DNA of 64,000 bases from Nemertoderma westbladi (Eukaryota; Xenacoelomorpha; Nemertodermatida; Nemertodermatidae). The translations under genes were made by a program, and so were the position numbers. The notes under the pieces are model-generated. The model made no database searches and was not told the origin of the DNA. It saw only the letters and a list, made by a program, of their open reading frames with translations. Of this stretch, positions 49,518 to 63,521 are shown in pieces. Location: NCBI GenBank assembly GCA_032718475.1, contig JAUCBJ010001484.1:1-64000 (forward strand), given 5' to 3'. Within the stretch, counting starts at the first letter, position 1. The number at the start of each line of letters is the position of its first letter.

Positions 49518-49685
49518 ATAGTAATCCCTGACCTGGGTCTTAAATGGTTCACAACCAGGTTCCAGTTTCGGTTGAATTGCGCCCAGACCGAGATGAGCGT
49601 GCGGGGGCTGGTTCTCGGCGTGGTGATATGCCTGGTGGTAGGCCGCGTGGGGGTGTACGCTCGGTGGTACAAACATCGTATTCAT
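49518..49685 (-). CDS. SoxB1: SoxB1 exon 1: N-terminal region
   Basis: A short GC-rich open segment reads MNTMFVPPSVHPHAAYHQA, then a His/Pro-rich stretch and IQPKLEPGCEPFKTQVRDYY to a consensus donor (TAT/GTAAGT) in phase 0, matching exon 2. The first ATG is at 49685, with another at 49676. The frame remains open further upstream without an ATG, so a further 5' exon is possible. A weaker donor (CAG/GTCAGG) 15 bases earlier would also keep frame. Link to SoxB1 is inferred from phase, strand and the composition typical of Sox N-termini. Confidence 0.7.
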
Positions 49686-52600
49686 GGAGGTCGCGAATAT
49701 CAACAGCCGACAGGAAAGCAAACGCAGAATCGCAGAGACAGGAACTAGATCACAATACGGCCTAGTGCAGTTTATGTTCGAGAAAATAAGTTCAGAATAA
49801 CATTAGATAATTAACTTGCTTTCCCAATATTGTACTACTGGCTTTCTTTAGAAATCTACTATGTAAATTATTATTACTAAGCCCAGTTTAAATATTTACT
49901 CTAAGCGGTGAAACACAACCATTATAGTCGCCTAAAATTATTATATGTCTTTGAATTAACATTAGGAAATCATCTCTACTAAAACCTTGAGACGCAGAAG
50001 GGTTTCCACTGTTCCACTGGCACTGTCCAATCACGAGAGAGACAATGAAACTACAAGCTGTTGTTGGCTAACCAACAGGGGGAAGTCAAGCTTAGCTGGG
50101 TTCACTGGAGAACAACGGATTGGCAAGGCAGAGTGAGCTAGGCACTAGCTGCTAGCAGTGGCCTAAACTCCCTCCCTCTCTGACGGCTTGGAAAACTATT
50201 GATTGTGCACGGGCTAACAATAAATATAATGGAGCACATTGTTCGGATTTCTAAACACGGTCCCTCCTCTATGGACTTGGCACTATTGTTAGGAGTTAAT
50301 GTTTGAGAAACTTGAAAAGTCCGATGTTAAAGATTGAATTGAATTACTGTTTGGTTTATTATGATATCACGCGGACAATGAATTAGGCCTATTGTGAATC
50401 GGATAATAGATTGATTGGGAGTGGAAAAGCAGAATGGTAAAATAGCCTTTTATTATTGTAATATTTTGACACCAGTCTACTTGTGAATGACATTGATCGT
50501 CATAATTGATATAATCGTGTCAATTGAAAATCGGATGAGGGTGACACCTGCCTTTAACACGTACCGGTACCCTACAACGCCCGACGCCCACTCACATACA
50601 TTACTGCTTCGGTACCAGACTAGCACCGACCTCAATTATTAGTATTACAATCACAGAATTAATGATATTATTAACATATTTCGGCAACCGGTAACTGAGG
50701 CCTATCAATAACAAACTAGGCCCTATAATAGTTACCTTTAACATGGAACCTACAAATTGCAATGGGTGGCATAAAAATATATTGTCTTCTAACTTGTGAG
50801 CCGATTTATCATTTTTGATGGGACCTTAATTATCCATATCGCACTCCCACTCGCACACAGCATTATGCATTAGGCCTAGTCTTTAGTTTTTTGAATTCTT
50901 CCTATTTTGCTATATTGCATTAACAAATTCCGGAAATTCAGTGCTGTTGCAGTGGAGCAGTGCTACCGGTAAAACAAAAATATATCGGTGCCGTAGGCCT
51001 ACTCGTACAGGTACAATAGAGTGTAGGGAGAAGGGAGATCCGATCTGATCCCCTGGGCCGATTTTTCCCGCTGAATTTGGCTATCAAATCGCAAAAGAAA
51101 CCAAAACTTCTATGCAATTTTTCTTTTTAAAAGGTAGTAGGCCTAAAGCAGATAGTTAGAGCTTCTATTATGGATGCTTAAGCTTACGGTATTGTTAATG
51201 TTCGATTTGATAAGTAAAAACATTAGGCCTACAGTATTAACATAACGGTGTCAGGCTAATGAAATAAATGTTAATAGGTATAGGCCTAGTATCAACTCCT
51301 CAAATTACAATTCGTAGATTCTGAGATTACACACAGGCCTATTCTAAACATATTCAAAATTAAAAACATTCGCCATATTAGCCTCAAACATAACAAAGTC
51401 TCGTCCTCGTCAGCGGCAGCTCCATTTCATTTCTGTTGTTTTAGAAATACAATCTACCGGTTGCCTACCGCCTACGGTTTCGATGGAAGGGAACGAACAC
51501 CCTAACATACCGGTACTGATCTGATCTGAAATATTTGCGGTACAGGTAGGCCAACACTGCTGCACTGCTACAGATGAGTTGTTGTCTTGTTGATGTATGA
51601 AACCTTAAGTACCATATTATATTGACATTGTGGCCCGTATACCGGTACTACCAGGACCATTGTATAAAGAATAAAGCTCTTCAACAAACCCGCAGCCGCA
51701 GCCGCAGGCTCATTCATTTTCATAGTTTTGAGCTGAGAAAAACGAGTTTAAAGAATCAATAATTTTCTAGCAATAAAACAGCTGATAATAACATTATTGG
51801 AGGGAAATTCAAATCAGTTTCGATTCTACATGTTTTTTAGTGGTTATTTTGTTGTAGTATTAGTTTTTCTATGTAACTACTGTAAACCATTCATTACGAA
51901 GAGGAATTGAAATGATAATTTTGCGGTATTTTCCTTGTGAACGTTATTGTTATTTTATCATTTTACAAATATTATGTTATATGTTACATAACATTTTTGC
52001 AAAATTTTCTAAAAATTTTCTCAAATTTTTTTATGTACCTTTATGATGGGCTATCTTGGGGTGACAGGTTTTCACCATCGAGTGGAACATTTCTTGACTC
52101 TGGGACTCGACGGTCATTCAGATAAATTTTTTCTCGAAAGTTTGTAGAAAATTTTGCTTTCAATCTGGGTAGACGTAGAACTCCCCTTAAAACTATATTG
52201 TGTAAAAAACTTTTCTAAAATTATACACAGCATTTTATCCCATAACACAAGAACTAAAATAGATCTCAAAAAAACCACTTGATTATTTGAAATCTCTGGA
52301 AAATGTTGCATCTAACCACCCAATGAAAAATTTTGGCCACGTTACATTTCTATTGTGACCGCCATGTAATTTAAAATTCTAAAAATTATAGATTTGGCAG
52401 TTAATTAATTATATTATACCTATCATATGCAAACAGTTTAGCTTGGCAACGATTCTTATATGACCAGGTGTAACTCAAATTTACCAGAAAAAAACAATAT
52501 TTATAATTAATATAATATACGAACTACATGTAATAAGTTATTGTTTTTAAATTATCTATTATGTTTTGTTTAGTTAATAATTATTAACTATAAGTATACT

Positions 52601-54484
52601 ATTATATAGTAATAATACCTATACGGCCATATCTCTTATATAATGGTCGTACGCCCACGCATACGTGTTGCTTCCCAGATTGGTTATCCAATGACAAATT
52701 GGGATGCATGATGTTTGATGATGCAATGTCGTAATATAAAAGTATACAATTATTAATGACCTTAACTTTGGTAGACAGTATAGATGATATCTCATATTAT
52801 TACATTATTTATATATTTTTTAAATTAGATTAAATTATAGGGCTTACTCTCACCCAATAATGTATACATTACATGAAAATATAATTTTAAGGTTATTTTA
52901 TCCCCTTCCATTTGGCGTCCTTGGTCCATTTACTCGAATACAATGGGTTGGTCTGTTTCGGTTCAGATACATTTCTGCATCACCAGTCAGGAAGTGACAT
53001 CAACGTAGTTGTAAAATTTATTGATTTCGAGACCAGTCAACTGCTGGCCGTATTGTTGTGTAGTCAAAGTAGTCCTTGCCTATACTACTAGGACATATAA
53101 GTGCACCCCCTCCCCAATATATTCCTAATATTCCTAGGCAAGAGACAAGCCCTACTAATCACGTGCATAGGCCCCTTAGCTGAGTTAAGCCCAAATCACC
53201 CGCTGTGTTTCCAACATTCCCTCTTCGGAGTTTGGCCCTAAATGGGGGGCCCCTTGCCGTTGCATAGCCTAGCGGCATATACTGTGTCCTTTCCATAGAC
53301 TCGAGCTATTACTTCGCGCATGACTGGTCCATCCCTCGTAATAACGGTCCCACCACACAATAGATTCCCAATTACGACTGTGGGGCCAATTTGCGAGTGA
53401 AAGGGCCAGGAGATATATGAAGGCCCAGAGTTGTCACTAATTTGGGAGTCTGATAAGAGATCAACCGGAGCCAATCTATTGAACTCTGCCAATGTCATTG
53501 CAGGGGCAAATCTCCATTGTTGAGCATAACAAGGACATAAACTAGGAATACTGGCCGCTCAATTTGGCCAACAAGCAATCTTATTTGTCATATGTGAATG
53601 AATAGAGGTTGTCTGAGAGGGATATATATATATATTAAACAGGTTTATAAACGTCCTTACCCTGGTTGGTTTACTATCGGTTGTTGTTGTGAATAAAACA
53701 ATAATATATGACGTGTTATGAACTTGCGCTGTACCGCTGTTTATATCTATTGCAGTATTGTTGTCCCTCCTCATAGGACCATGTGAAGCATACTAGGTTT
53801 CACATAAGGACTGAATCTAACCAAATCAATAAACGAATTGGTATCTGTACAGGTTATAAGAAAGAAATAAGCGCTATAACACTTAAAAATAAGGATAAAT
53901 TTTAAAATATACAAATGCTTCATTCCAATAAAATAAATTAAATAAATTTCAATAAAACTTCGACCAAAAAGTGCTAACCTATATTCTTAACATTCATCAG
54001 TTGCTCATCAGTTGAGACTTCCTCTTATTATTGTCCCTCTCGCATCCGTATGTATATGATTTAGAAAACGAGGTAATACCCTCGGTTGTTATACTATGGT
54101 TGAATTACTAACCCAAGCCTACTTACCCTAAAATATATTACCAAAACGCAATAATTTTTATTGTCCGTTTAAATCACTCATGATGTCCTTTTTTTTACTT
54201 TTTATGTCCTCCAGAAATTTACCGTTATGCTACCGGTTTCTCTACTGCTGTTCTCTCAGGCTATCAGTACCGGTATTAGTATATGATAGAGCACTATTTT
54301 GCAGTATTGCTGTATTGTATGTACAGATGTATAAAGCAGGTATGTTAGGTATTTTAGTACCGGTACCGGCACCGGTACTGCTGTAGGCCTACTGTGTAGC
54401 CTACCATTTAAATACTGTAATGGTAGGCCTACCGGCTGACCGGTTGTGCTAATAAATTTTAAATAATTGATAGGCCAAAGTCTC
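49686..54484. other. 5' flank of SoxB1, no gene recognised
   Basis: AT-rich intergenic DNA with many TAGGCCTA and ACCGGTAC motifs. A stretch at 50020-50290 contains a CCAAT box and five ACAAT-type SOX core sites. The minus-strand open frame 53238-53498 resembles no family I know. Confidence 0.5.
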
Positions 54485-54960
54485 GTTAAGCTGTCCCATT
54501 CCCTCAAATGTTCATGACATAGTTTATTGTTATGTTCATGACATAGTTTATTGTTTTGGTTAAAAAATTCCGCCTCTGTAAACCTGCTCCTTTCCCTGAA
54601 TTGGTAAAGTGACCGTTTATTGTTTTGGTTAGAAAGGCCCACCTCTGTAACCTGCTCCTTTTCCCTGATTTGGTAAAGTGACCGTTTATTGTTTTGGTTA
54701 GAAAAGACCATCCATGTAACCTGCTCCTTTCCTTCATTTGGTAAAGTGATTGTTTATTGTTTTGGTTAGAAAATCCCGCCTCTGTAACCTGCTCCTTTCT
54801 CTGATTTAGTAAAGTGACCGTTTATTGTTCTGCTTAGAAAGGCTAGCCTCTGTAACACCTGCTCCTTTTCTTCATTTGGTAAAGTGACTGTTTATTGTTT
54901 TGGTTAGAAAATCCGGCCTTAACCTGCTCCTTTCCATCAATTGGTAATTGTTTTTGGCTA
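54485..54960. repeat. 67-70 bp minisatellite, about six copies
   Basis: The unit contains CTCTGTAACCTGCTCCTTT, a TTGGTAAAGTGACCG-like part and TTTATTGTTTTGGTTAGAAA, repeating near 54548, 54616, 54686, 54752, 54820 and 54890. Minus-strand open frames over it are repeat artefacts. Confidence 0.9.
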
Positions 54961-55009
54961 TAAAATGAGTGTTTTGCTACGTCATGCCTCATGTGGTAAT
55001 CGATTATCG

Positions 55010-55215
55010 ACAACAACCACAAACTATAAAATTTAGAGTCTTTTACCACAGGCTGACAGGAGCATATGGAAATCTATCTCATAGTCTATAAATCATGGAA
55101 TTTTGAATGTTTTGGCACAGGCATAGTGAAACCAACTGTCCGAAAGACCAGAAATCAACAAATTTTGAATGTTTTGGCCTAGGCATGTTGAAATCAACTG
55201 TCTGACAGTCCAGAA
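55010..55215. repeat. short diverged tandem repeat
   Basis: About three copies of a 65-75 bp unit with AAATTTTGAATGTTTTGGC, an AGGCAT(A/G) segment, a GAAAxCAACTGTC segment and CCAGAAATCA. A following run of AAAGTCATTAAAGG repeats extends to about 55310. Confidence 0.7.
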
Positions 55216-58200
55216 ATCAGCAGTCTGACAGTTTGAAGAAATACATAATAAAAAGTCATTAAAGGACGACAAAAGTCATTAAAGGGACAACAAAAGTCAT
55301 TATGCACAATTCGTAAAAAAAGGAGGACAAAAAAAGTCAAATAAAAGGACACAACAAATCACTGCCTTACCAAAATGGAACAAGCTTCGGGTGAGAATTT
55401 AATTTTGCGAAATTTAATTTTAAGTTGATTAACGAGAATGTTGCGTACGATTCTATCCATCCAAGCAAGTATGATATACACCCCATGTAACCCTGCCTGG
55501 ACGCGACAAGACCCAACAGGACCGCTAAATGAAGCTAACTAAAAACTAAAAACCTGTTAGTAAATCACCTCGTTACGCCCAGTTTGCATAGACTGACGGA
55601 AGGAACCAATCAATAAACGACGAGTTTTAGAAATACTGGAAAAATTCATAGTTGAATTAAAATGTGCGATGTGTAGTACTGTACTTCCCACACAGAGTTG
55701 TTAATTTCATGTTTGGAAGTCCTACAAGAGACATATTTTGTATTTTGTAAAGTTTTTATAACAATTTTCATCTTGTTAGACCTACCAATTAGAGTTAGAA
55801 ATGCTTAGTTTGTTCCTGCCCATAAGCCATCAGTGATTATTCAATAATTATGGCAAAATGCATTAATGAATTAAATAATCCATTGTAAAAATGTTAATTG
55901 TAAATTCCACCACTACAGTGTGTTTTATTATTCTAAATTCATGGCCAGCCAAAATTGAAAGATTTCAACATTAGTGTGATATACACGAGCACAGGCGTGT
56001 TTTATTTATTTATTATTATCTTATTGTTTGCTTCATCGCGTAACAAGAGTCACTTTTCAGCCAATTTCAAATTCTATAAAACAATTGGGGCGGGTTCTGT
56101 CAACCACGCTAGTGGATGGAGTTTCCTAATCCCCCCTAACACCTTGTCTTCTGATAATTCACTGTCAGCCAGCATCACCTTCTAACCAGCCCGCAGCGTA
56201 AACCAATTGGATTTCGTAAATTCAATTGTTTCCGTCCTTGAGCCCTTAGGAAAACCCTTCCATTTCTGTGATTACAGACAGAGTGTCACTGATCATCACT
56301 GCTGCCGCCCATGCGCTGCATTTAATTTAGCTGGCATTACAATTTTTGCTAGGTCAAATATGTTCTGCAGCTAAAAATACAGATAACATTTTCAAACTAA
56401 ATTTAACTTTTATTTACTTACACACGAATTATGACTTGGTACTAAATGCCATTAAATTGCAATATAAATTAATAAAATCATGACTAGGTAATTTTTTGAA
56501 CTGATTAAATGTCCTATTACCATAGGGCTCTAACTTCAAAGGCCATAGGAGGGAAAATTGGTTGGGAGATTTGATGGACGCTACTCGCAAATTGTATTTG
56601 GAGCCTCAACTTTGATTTGATGAAATTATACCAATATAACAAGGTGTGCGGGAGGTGTGTCAGTGGGTGGCCTCACCAGGGGCAATCTGCAATCTGCTTG
56701 ACAAGATTGAAGCTGCTCGCAGCCATTCGCCTACAGCGGATAAGGTCATACTAATCTTCGGAGTGGTTCACTTACAGGTATAGATGCAAAAGCCATGGAT
56801 TTGTCAAGGAAATGGCCAATTTCCCTAATTTTATTCCTCTTCTGCTAAGGACTGCGCGTTGTAAAGTACTTTTACTATTAAAGTGTCTGACATTACTTAT
56901 TATGAATATATTCAGACCAAACAAACAATAATGATGGATGCAGGACTAATGGAATCGCTTCACCTCTTGCTAGTTCTGTACTTATAACTAACCTTGTTTG
57001 TTTGTTCGATGTTTACATAGTGTTTCACATCCTCATCTCCATATCTTTACTCTGCACATAATGCCTAGGCCTTCAGTCATCTCTGTATATAGTCCATTAT
57101 CCGCTTATGGTAACTTTCTCCACTTAGTTGTCTTTTTTGGTCATCTCTGCAAAGGCTTACAAAGAGACCGGTGATCAACGAAACTTGTCTTTATAAAACT
57201 AGAAGAAACGTCAATCGTAATAGTTTTTAGATACTATTATATTTCGTTATATTAATTTATTTAACAAAACAAAACAAAATTAATGCATTAATAAAACTCA
57301 TGCCGAGACGAAATTTGTAAATAATTATTATCATTTTGCAGGATATTGGCTTTTGCATTTTATTTATATATTAATTGATTTAAATATATCTATTGTTTAT
57401 ATTATTGTAACAAAGTTCCTTTTTTTTAACTTCTCGAGTTTAGATGTCTCTCCTTTTCTTGTATTCAACTCATCATTATCCCGCACATTCTCCCATGGAT
57501 TCAGAATTTTGTTATTATTCTGGTTTATTATTTAAACGATGTCATCCCTATTCCGTATAATATCCGCTTTGTTGTTGGAAAAATGCATCAATCCAGTACC
57601 CTCAGTCTTGTGTAGTCCATTAAAATTTGTGCTAATCCGTGCATAATAAGTATGACGTGTGACATTGACTGTAGCCTAATAAAGTTACAACATCTTACCT
57701 GACCTTGATTCTAGTAATTAAAGCAAATGCGAGGGTAGGACTGCGGAAGAATTAATCGCAGGAAATAATCAATCTTCTTGTTTGTTGGTTGAAACATAGG
57801 CTACTGATACCTCAGTGCAATGCCTTCTGCACTGTTATCAAAAATATATTAATGATTCGCCATTATGTTGTTAAATTTTTTGGTTTTGAAATTTTCTAGG
57901 ATGGAACCTAAGTTTTATGATTTATCAGAATGAATAGTCACATAAATATTACGGCCAATTCACACCCTATAAAATATTATAACTCACACCAAGGGGGGGG
58001 GGGGGGGGGGGGGGGGGGAGTTGACTCTCCCACCCTCAGCTGATGTGATGGTTTCAAGGTTCAAGTACTATGGTAAGGTACTATTATCGTCCTTGCTTAT
58101 GTTTCCCTCTCGACAAACACCGGATTTGGTTAAAATTACGTTCATCGATGTTGCTAATGGATTGAAAGGATAGCGCGAATGTCTATCAGTTGGGACTGGC

Positions 58201-61200
58201 AGCGAACTAATACATATTTGTTATATGAGTAAATTCACTGTCCACACCACGAAAGAAACCATTGCATATTATTATATTCTGTCAATGGCAGTAAGGGCAG
58301 ACGCAGGCCTAAATGTGTGTTAGTAAATAAGTGTCTTTTGAGGTTTATGCATGTGTAAAAGTTTTAATAAGAATGGTTGAATTATTTTAAGTATTTTTAA
58401 TATTTAAGCAATGGAGAAACAACTTTTCATTAAAATTTGCTTGTTTAAATAGTGTACTTATTTGCGGGAGAAAACAGAATAATCTGAGTAACCGACAGCT
58501 GCCTACCACAGTCGACATCGACAAATATGAAACTCTTTACTTTCGTTTATTGTTTTGGTTAGAGAATAACCTTCCACAGTAAACCGTTCCTTTTCCTCAA
58601 TAGTTAATTAACATTAATTAGCTTTAATAATGGTTTTCGGATTTGGTTGTCAGTTGTCGACGTAGTGTGCGGTAGTCGTAATAGAATCAACAAGGGGGTT
58701 TGTGAAATTAGTGTCAATGTCCACATCAGTATCACAGACGAAAAGCAAACCGGAACAAAAATATTCCATGATAGCGCTCCTTCTGCGCACCTCTGTAGAA
58801 CAAAAAGTCACGACGATTTTCACCTGCTTGAGAGGGATGAATATTAATTGCGTCTATTTGTCCAGTAATACCGGCATATATCTATAGCAAGTAACAAAAA
58901 TACTATAACTTGCTCAGTAAGTAGTTTTAGTATACTCTATTGCCTCCTCGAACAGCATAAAAATTCGTCTTTTTCCAAGAATACTATAAAGGCCTCTACT
59001 ATCCCTTGACTTAAATTATATCCGCCGTAATTCTATAGAAGGGGCCATTATTGGGCCGTATAGAATGCACACCAATGTAATATATTGACTACATTTAGTT
59101 TTGTATTGCATCGCGTAGGCTGCGCGGCCCTACCGTTAAAGTTTGCCCCAATTGTTGTTGCTTAGAACCACAGAATGTATCTGTCAATCACGAATGTGTT
59201 TTGGGGACTCTCTTGATTTCTTCCTGGCCAAACCCATTAGTGGTGGGCCCGTATCTCTATCGGGGCATGATAGTAAAATACATGGCTTAACCCGCCATCT
59301 ACGTCGCGAGCAACTACTGGGACGATGGCAGGTGAGGAGGAATGCAGGTTCTAGCTACTAGGTTTTTATACTGAAGGTTACCTAACCGGCCCTTTTGAGT
59401 GTCAGGTAATTCTGTGTTTGGCCAACCCCAATGACCAGCCATTGCATCTGGAATGTGCCTCGGTGCCGCTTTATCGCAGATAGGATCTACGTTCGGATGC
59501 TAGGTGAGGCTTCACTTTCGGCTCACTTAGTCACAACATAATTGAATTAAGTCGGCCTCAAATCGACAATATGATGCGTGGATGCCTTAAGGATCATTGC
59601 ATAACCGGCCTGCCTGCCTGGAATAACCTCACACAAACAAAATAATTTGACGAGGTGTCATCCAATTGAATAAAATATGTTGACACGCTGCTAATTGTAC
59701 CTATTATAACATCATCTATTCAATCAATATGGATGTGATTTGTAAGTTGATTACACAATAAATGATACGGGCTACTGAATATTCATTGGCCTCGTAAAAT
59801 TTTTATATTACTGTCAATAATTTAGGTTCATTACCGCCATCATGACATCATGCCATATTTAAGCATAATCTAGGCAGATATCAATTGATACATAACATAA
59901 TTATGTAGATGTTATAGCAACTATCACCAGAACAAACGAAATTATTCGTTAAGCATTTTGCATTCCAGCTGCAAAATTAGCTATAAATTCTGTCGTAGTA
60001 ATAGCTAAATCGTCTACGATGAACGTGCAACATTGTAAGCAATTATTTGATTCTTTCTCTGATGCATAGTCGCTATAACGACGTAAATGGTGCCACTTTA
60101 ATTGTGTGAGAAATAATCCAACCTATTTTTATACAAATTAATTTGATTACCCAATGCCGCCTCTCCCAGTACCCATATACGGACTATAATAGTCAAAATG
60201 TGCAAAACATTTGAGTAAGATTACTGTAAAATACACATACTTTCGCATTATGTTTGTACAGTGAGTGTGAGTGGGTGCAAAGTTCTACACACAAAGCACT
60301 ACAAGGTGATTCCTTAACTATCATCATATCATCACCGATTCATCTGGTAATATTTAGCATTTATGTTTTAAAACTCATGATTTAGAGGCATCGTGATCAA
60401 GCAATCTCTCTCTAGACCTTCTTAATAATGTTCTCAGGGTGAATGGGATACTTGACATATTCGACAGGATTGAAAATAATTATTAGAATGGTACATGGTG
60501 GTGTTGGTGATGACTGGTTTGGGCAATAGCTTGCCTGGTCAGTGCAGCTGGTCTGTGATGTACTATTGAGAATCAATACACCGCCGAATGAGGTATACTG
60601 GCATCCTCGGCGTATAGATCCGTGCAACTCCAGTTCACCCTACCGTTACACAGCGAACCACTCTTTTAAATCGATAACTAATTTTGCCAAAATAGACAAA
60701 TATTTCTACTGGCCACACACTAGTAGATTTGTTTGGCTATGGATTTAGAAGCAGCATGTTGATAGAGCAAGTTAGCTGTTTTGCATTGTAAACTTTACAT
60801 TGGATGTTTGAATTGCTAGGCGGGTAGGCTAGGCGTGCTTAGGGTTGGGGGATTTCGATTACAGAATTTACGTTCCTCTGTAGGCCGCAATTGGGCAGGG
60901 TATTTAATCTGCACAAATGACAGGTCGCCAATTTCTCGTTGTTTAATGAATTATTGAGCGTACTTGAGAGAATATATCCTTGTTGATGTATTATACTCAT
61001 TGATTGTTGAGCAAAATTTTGAAGTGGAGAAATTGGATAAATTAAATTACCCCCCCTCTACCCCCATCCCACCCAATCCCGCAGCGGGGGCAGCGTTGGC
61101 AACTGGATTTAAACGTGGCTTGACTTCGAGGTAGCCCTTGTGTTAATCCAAATGCGATTAAATAATCGAGTTTTCGCTTAATGAATTATATACCAGCATC

Positions 61201-61526
61201 ATTGATTCTCAATGCCAGTATTAAACAGTCGTGCAAATCACGCAAGAGCTGGCGCCAACGCGACACGAAGGAATAAAAATAAAAACCAGGCCGTGGCGCG
61301 GGTAAAGACAACATTTCAATTTATATTGACAACCCAGGTTGTATAACTTGATCTCATTGCTATTATGGTTGTAGTGACAACAAAACAAATAGTGCCCAGA
61401 CAAATACTGCCCAGACAACTCGCATCGGCCCATCGCTACTACTACTATTGTACTACTATCAGCATGCTTCATTGGAGCTTCAGTATATATATTACATATA
61501 CATATACATTACATATTACATATATA
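55216..61526. other. intergenic region, no gene recognised
   Basis: AT-rich DNA with a G-run of about 25 at 57994-58018 and an orphan copy of the 54.5-kb minisatellite near 58540. Small open frames have no recognisable similarity. Confidence 0.5.
58537..58605. repeat. orphan copy of the 54.5-kb minisatellite unit
   Basis: CGTTTATTGTTTTGGTTAGA followed by a CCGTTCCTTTTCCTCAAT segment matches one diverged unit of the array at 54485-54960, 3.6 kb away and in the same orientation. Confidence 0.7.
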
Positions 61527-62037
61527 TTAAGAATGCTGTGCCGGTTTGTTGCGCCACCACCACAACTCCCTGTCACCCATGACATTTGCTAGATCATCCA
61601 CATCTTCAAGGCCAGTGTCCTTAAAGAGGCGTCCCAAGAAAGTCTTGGGCTGTCCACCATGCTTATTTACTCCATGAGGCCGCCATAGCACAATTTTGTG
61701 CAATGGCAGGTCCATATGTTTAAAGCAATGCCCTGCAAAGCGGAGGCCGTCAATAAGTGTCCAGCCTGGGGGTACTAATAAAACTTCTCTATGTTGTATA
61801 GAGTCTGATTGGAGATGTGTTCAATGTATTTGACTCAATGAACCCGGCCAGCATTCTTGTGAAAGTGCTATCCAGGGATTTAGTATCCTCTGTAGTTAGA
61901 GCCCAGCATGGACTCCCATATAAATAGTACTGGTACAGTACTACTGCTGTCAGAAATAATCGAACCTTGAGATTCCTTTTTATTCTATGGGACTTCCAAA
62001 TCCTGGATAAACTATTAAATGCTGCCCACGCCTTCAT
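61527..62037 (-). mobile_element. LINE 3' fragment (RTE-like ORF C-terminus)
   Basis: The minus strand reads KAWAAFNSLSRIWKSHRIKR and LYGSPCWALTTED, then after a frameshift near 61720-61790 LRFAGHCFKHMDLPLHKIVL, RPHGVNKHGGQPKTF and LEDVDDLANVMGDRELW. This is the conserved tail of RTE-like LINE proteins. The 5' part is absent, as usual for LINE insertions, and the frameshift makes it inactive. Confidence 0.85.
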
Positions 62038-62304
62038 CTTACGTATGCGAAGCGATCTCTAATCACCTAACTTCCGAATCCATGGTCCCAAGTAGTCATT
62101 CAACAATAGTCCATTATGGTTGAGGCCTGTCCAACAAGCGCGAACCACAAATAAACAAATGATTTTATACTTGATAGACCACTCCACCCTACCATTCTGA
62201 AATCAGTCGTATCATAACGGACTGGATATGTGTTGTCGAGGCAGGACTTATCTATATTCAAATGATTAATATTTATGACAAGTAAGGGTCTTGCAAAAAA
62301 AGCA

Positions 62305-62485
62305 AACCGTCGGGGTCGGCCGAAGCCAGATGCGACCCTTTAGGCTATTATTTCGATAGCTGCTACCGAGGGTAGGGGTGGGTGCTACTCCTATCCAATG
62401 ATTTGATCCCAGTTATTTAACTGGTACTCATTTTATCGACCCCAGTGGATGAAAGGCTAATGCCATCAAGGGTCTTGAGCCACGG
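62305..62485. mobile_element. SINE-like dispersed repeat (tentative)
   Basis: Contains GATTTGATCCCAGTTATTTA followed by ACTGGTACTCATTTTATCGA and CCCCAGTGGATGAAAGGC, wording I associate with an interspersed repeat found in several marine invertebrates. GATTTGATCCC could be a degraded pol III B box. Ends are not defined. Confidence 0.4.
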
Positions 62486-63521
62486 CTATTATACAATATT
62501 ATTAGTTCACCATAGAGCTATCATAAAGCTATCGGGTTTGTATAGGACCTATATCTTTCTAGGATTTGAATTTGTTTTAATTAAATTTTATTTATATAGC
62601 GGTTAATAATATACCGTAACCACTGAAGACGCGCGGAAAGCGTGGACTAACTCCTCTAAGGTAATAATGTTTTATAATAGCCCGTGGCTAAAGACACTTA
62701 CTTGTCATAATATTAATCATTTCGGCTTCCACCACGAAAATTATCGTTCCATTACATTAACTCGCTTGTTATCTATATTCCCTTCGGTTGTATTTGTTAT
62801 TACTGTACAATCAACAGTAAAATGAACTTAAATTTATTGAACACAATTTCGGCGCGTCCGATTCGATACGTGTTTCTACACATGTATGATTGTACTGAGA
62901 GTGAGAGAGGTAGTTACTTTTCGGAGTCACAGTCAATGCATGGAGGGGACATAAACTTGGGGTTAAGGACCACCTGCACTTTCTTCAAAAGGATTCAATG
63001 TCGTAAAGTAAAACAAATTAGGGTTACATGGATTAATCCATCAATAAAATCCATTGTTAAGAATCATATTTTGGTACCTAAACACCTGGACGGACACGAC
63101 TAGCGAATATTATGCCCCAGGCGGTGAGGTTAAGAATTTCCCGTAGCCACTTCGGCGTCTTTCTTTTAACCTTATTTGGTCTGAGTATTTTTAAAGAAAA
63201 AGATGAATTTATATAGCAATTTCAGAATTATTATGAAGTATCTCTACTCACTAGGTGCGGATGACAAATTTATAAAATAATAAAACTGAGACTGCACATG
63301 TATAGTTAATTAAGGGTAGTTTTAATTTATAAATTAATTTTAGCAGCCGGTGGGGGTGGGGGCTCCGAACTATCCACACTCCGCCGTTATGGAACTACCA
63401 CCTACCTACTCATGTGTTTTTTATCTGCTGGCTGTTTATTAACATTAAGGTTGAGGATAGCAGTATTGTTATATTCCAATTTACTTAATATCTATTCGTT
63501 TTTTTATCCTTTTGTCACAAG
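62486..63521. other. non-coding region
   Basis: AT-rich sequence. The plus-strand open frame 62822-63103 has no recognised similarity or splice context. Confidence 0.4.

Noticed and set aside
53238-53498. Minus-strand open frame of 86 codons
   Set aside because: No recognised family, no splice context and no composition shift; length is compatible with chance.
54256-55049. Minus-strand frames with NQNNKRSLYQ repeats
   Set aside because: Translation of a 67-70 bp minisatellite; frame changes with unit-length variation.
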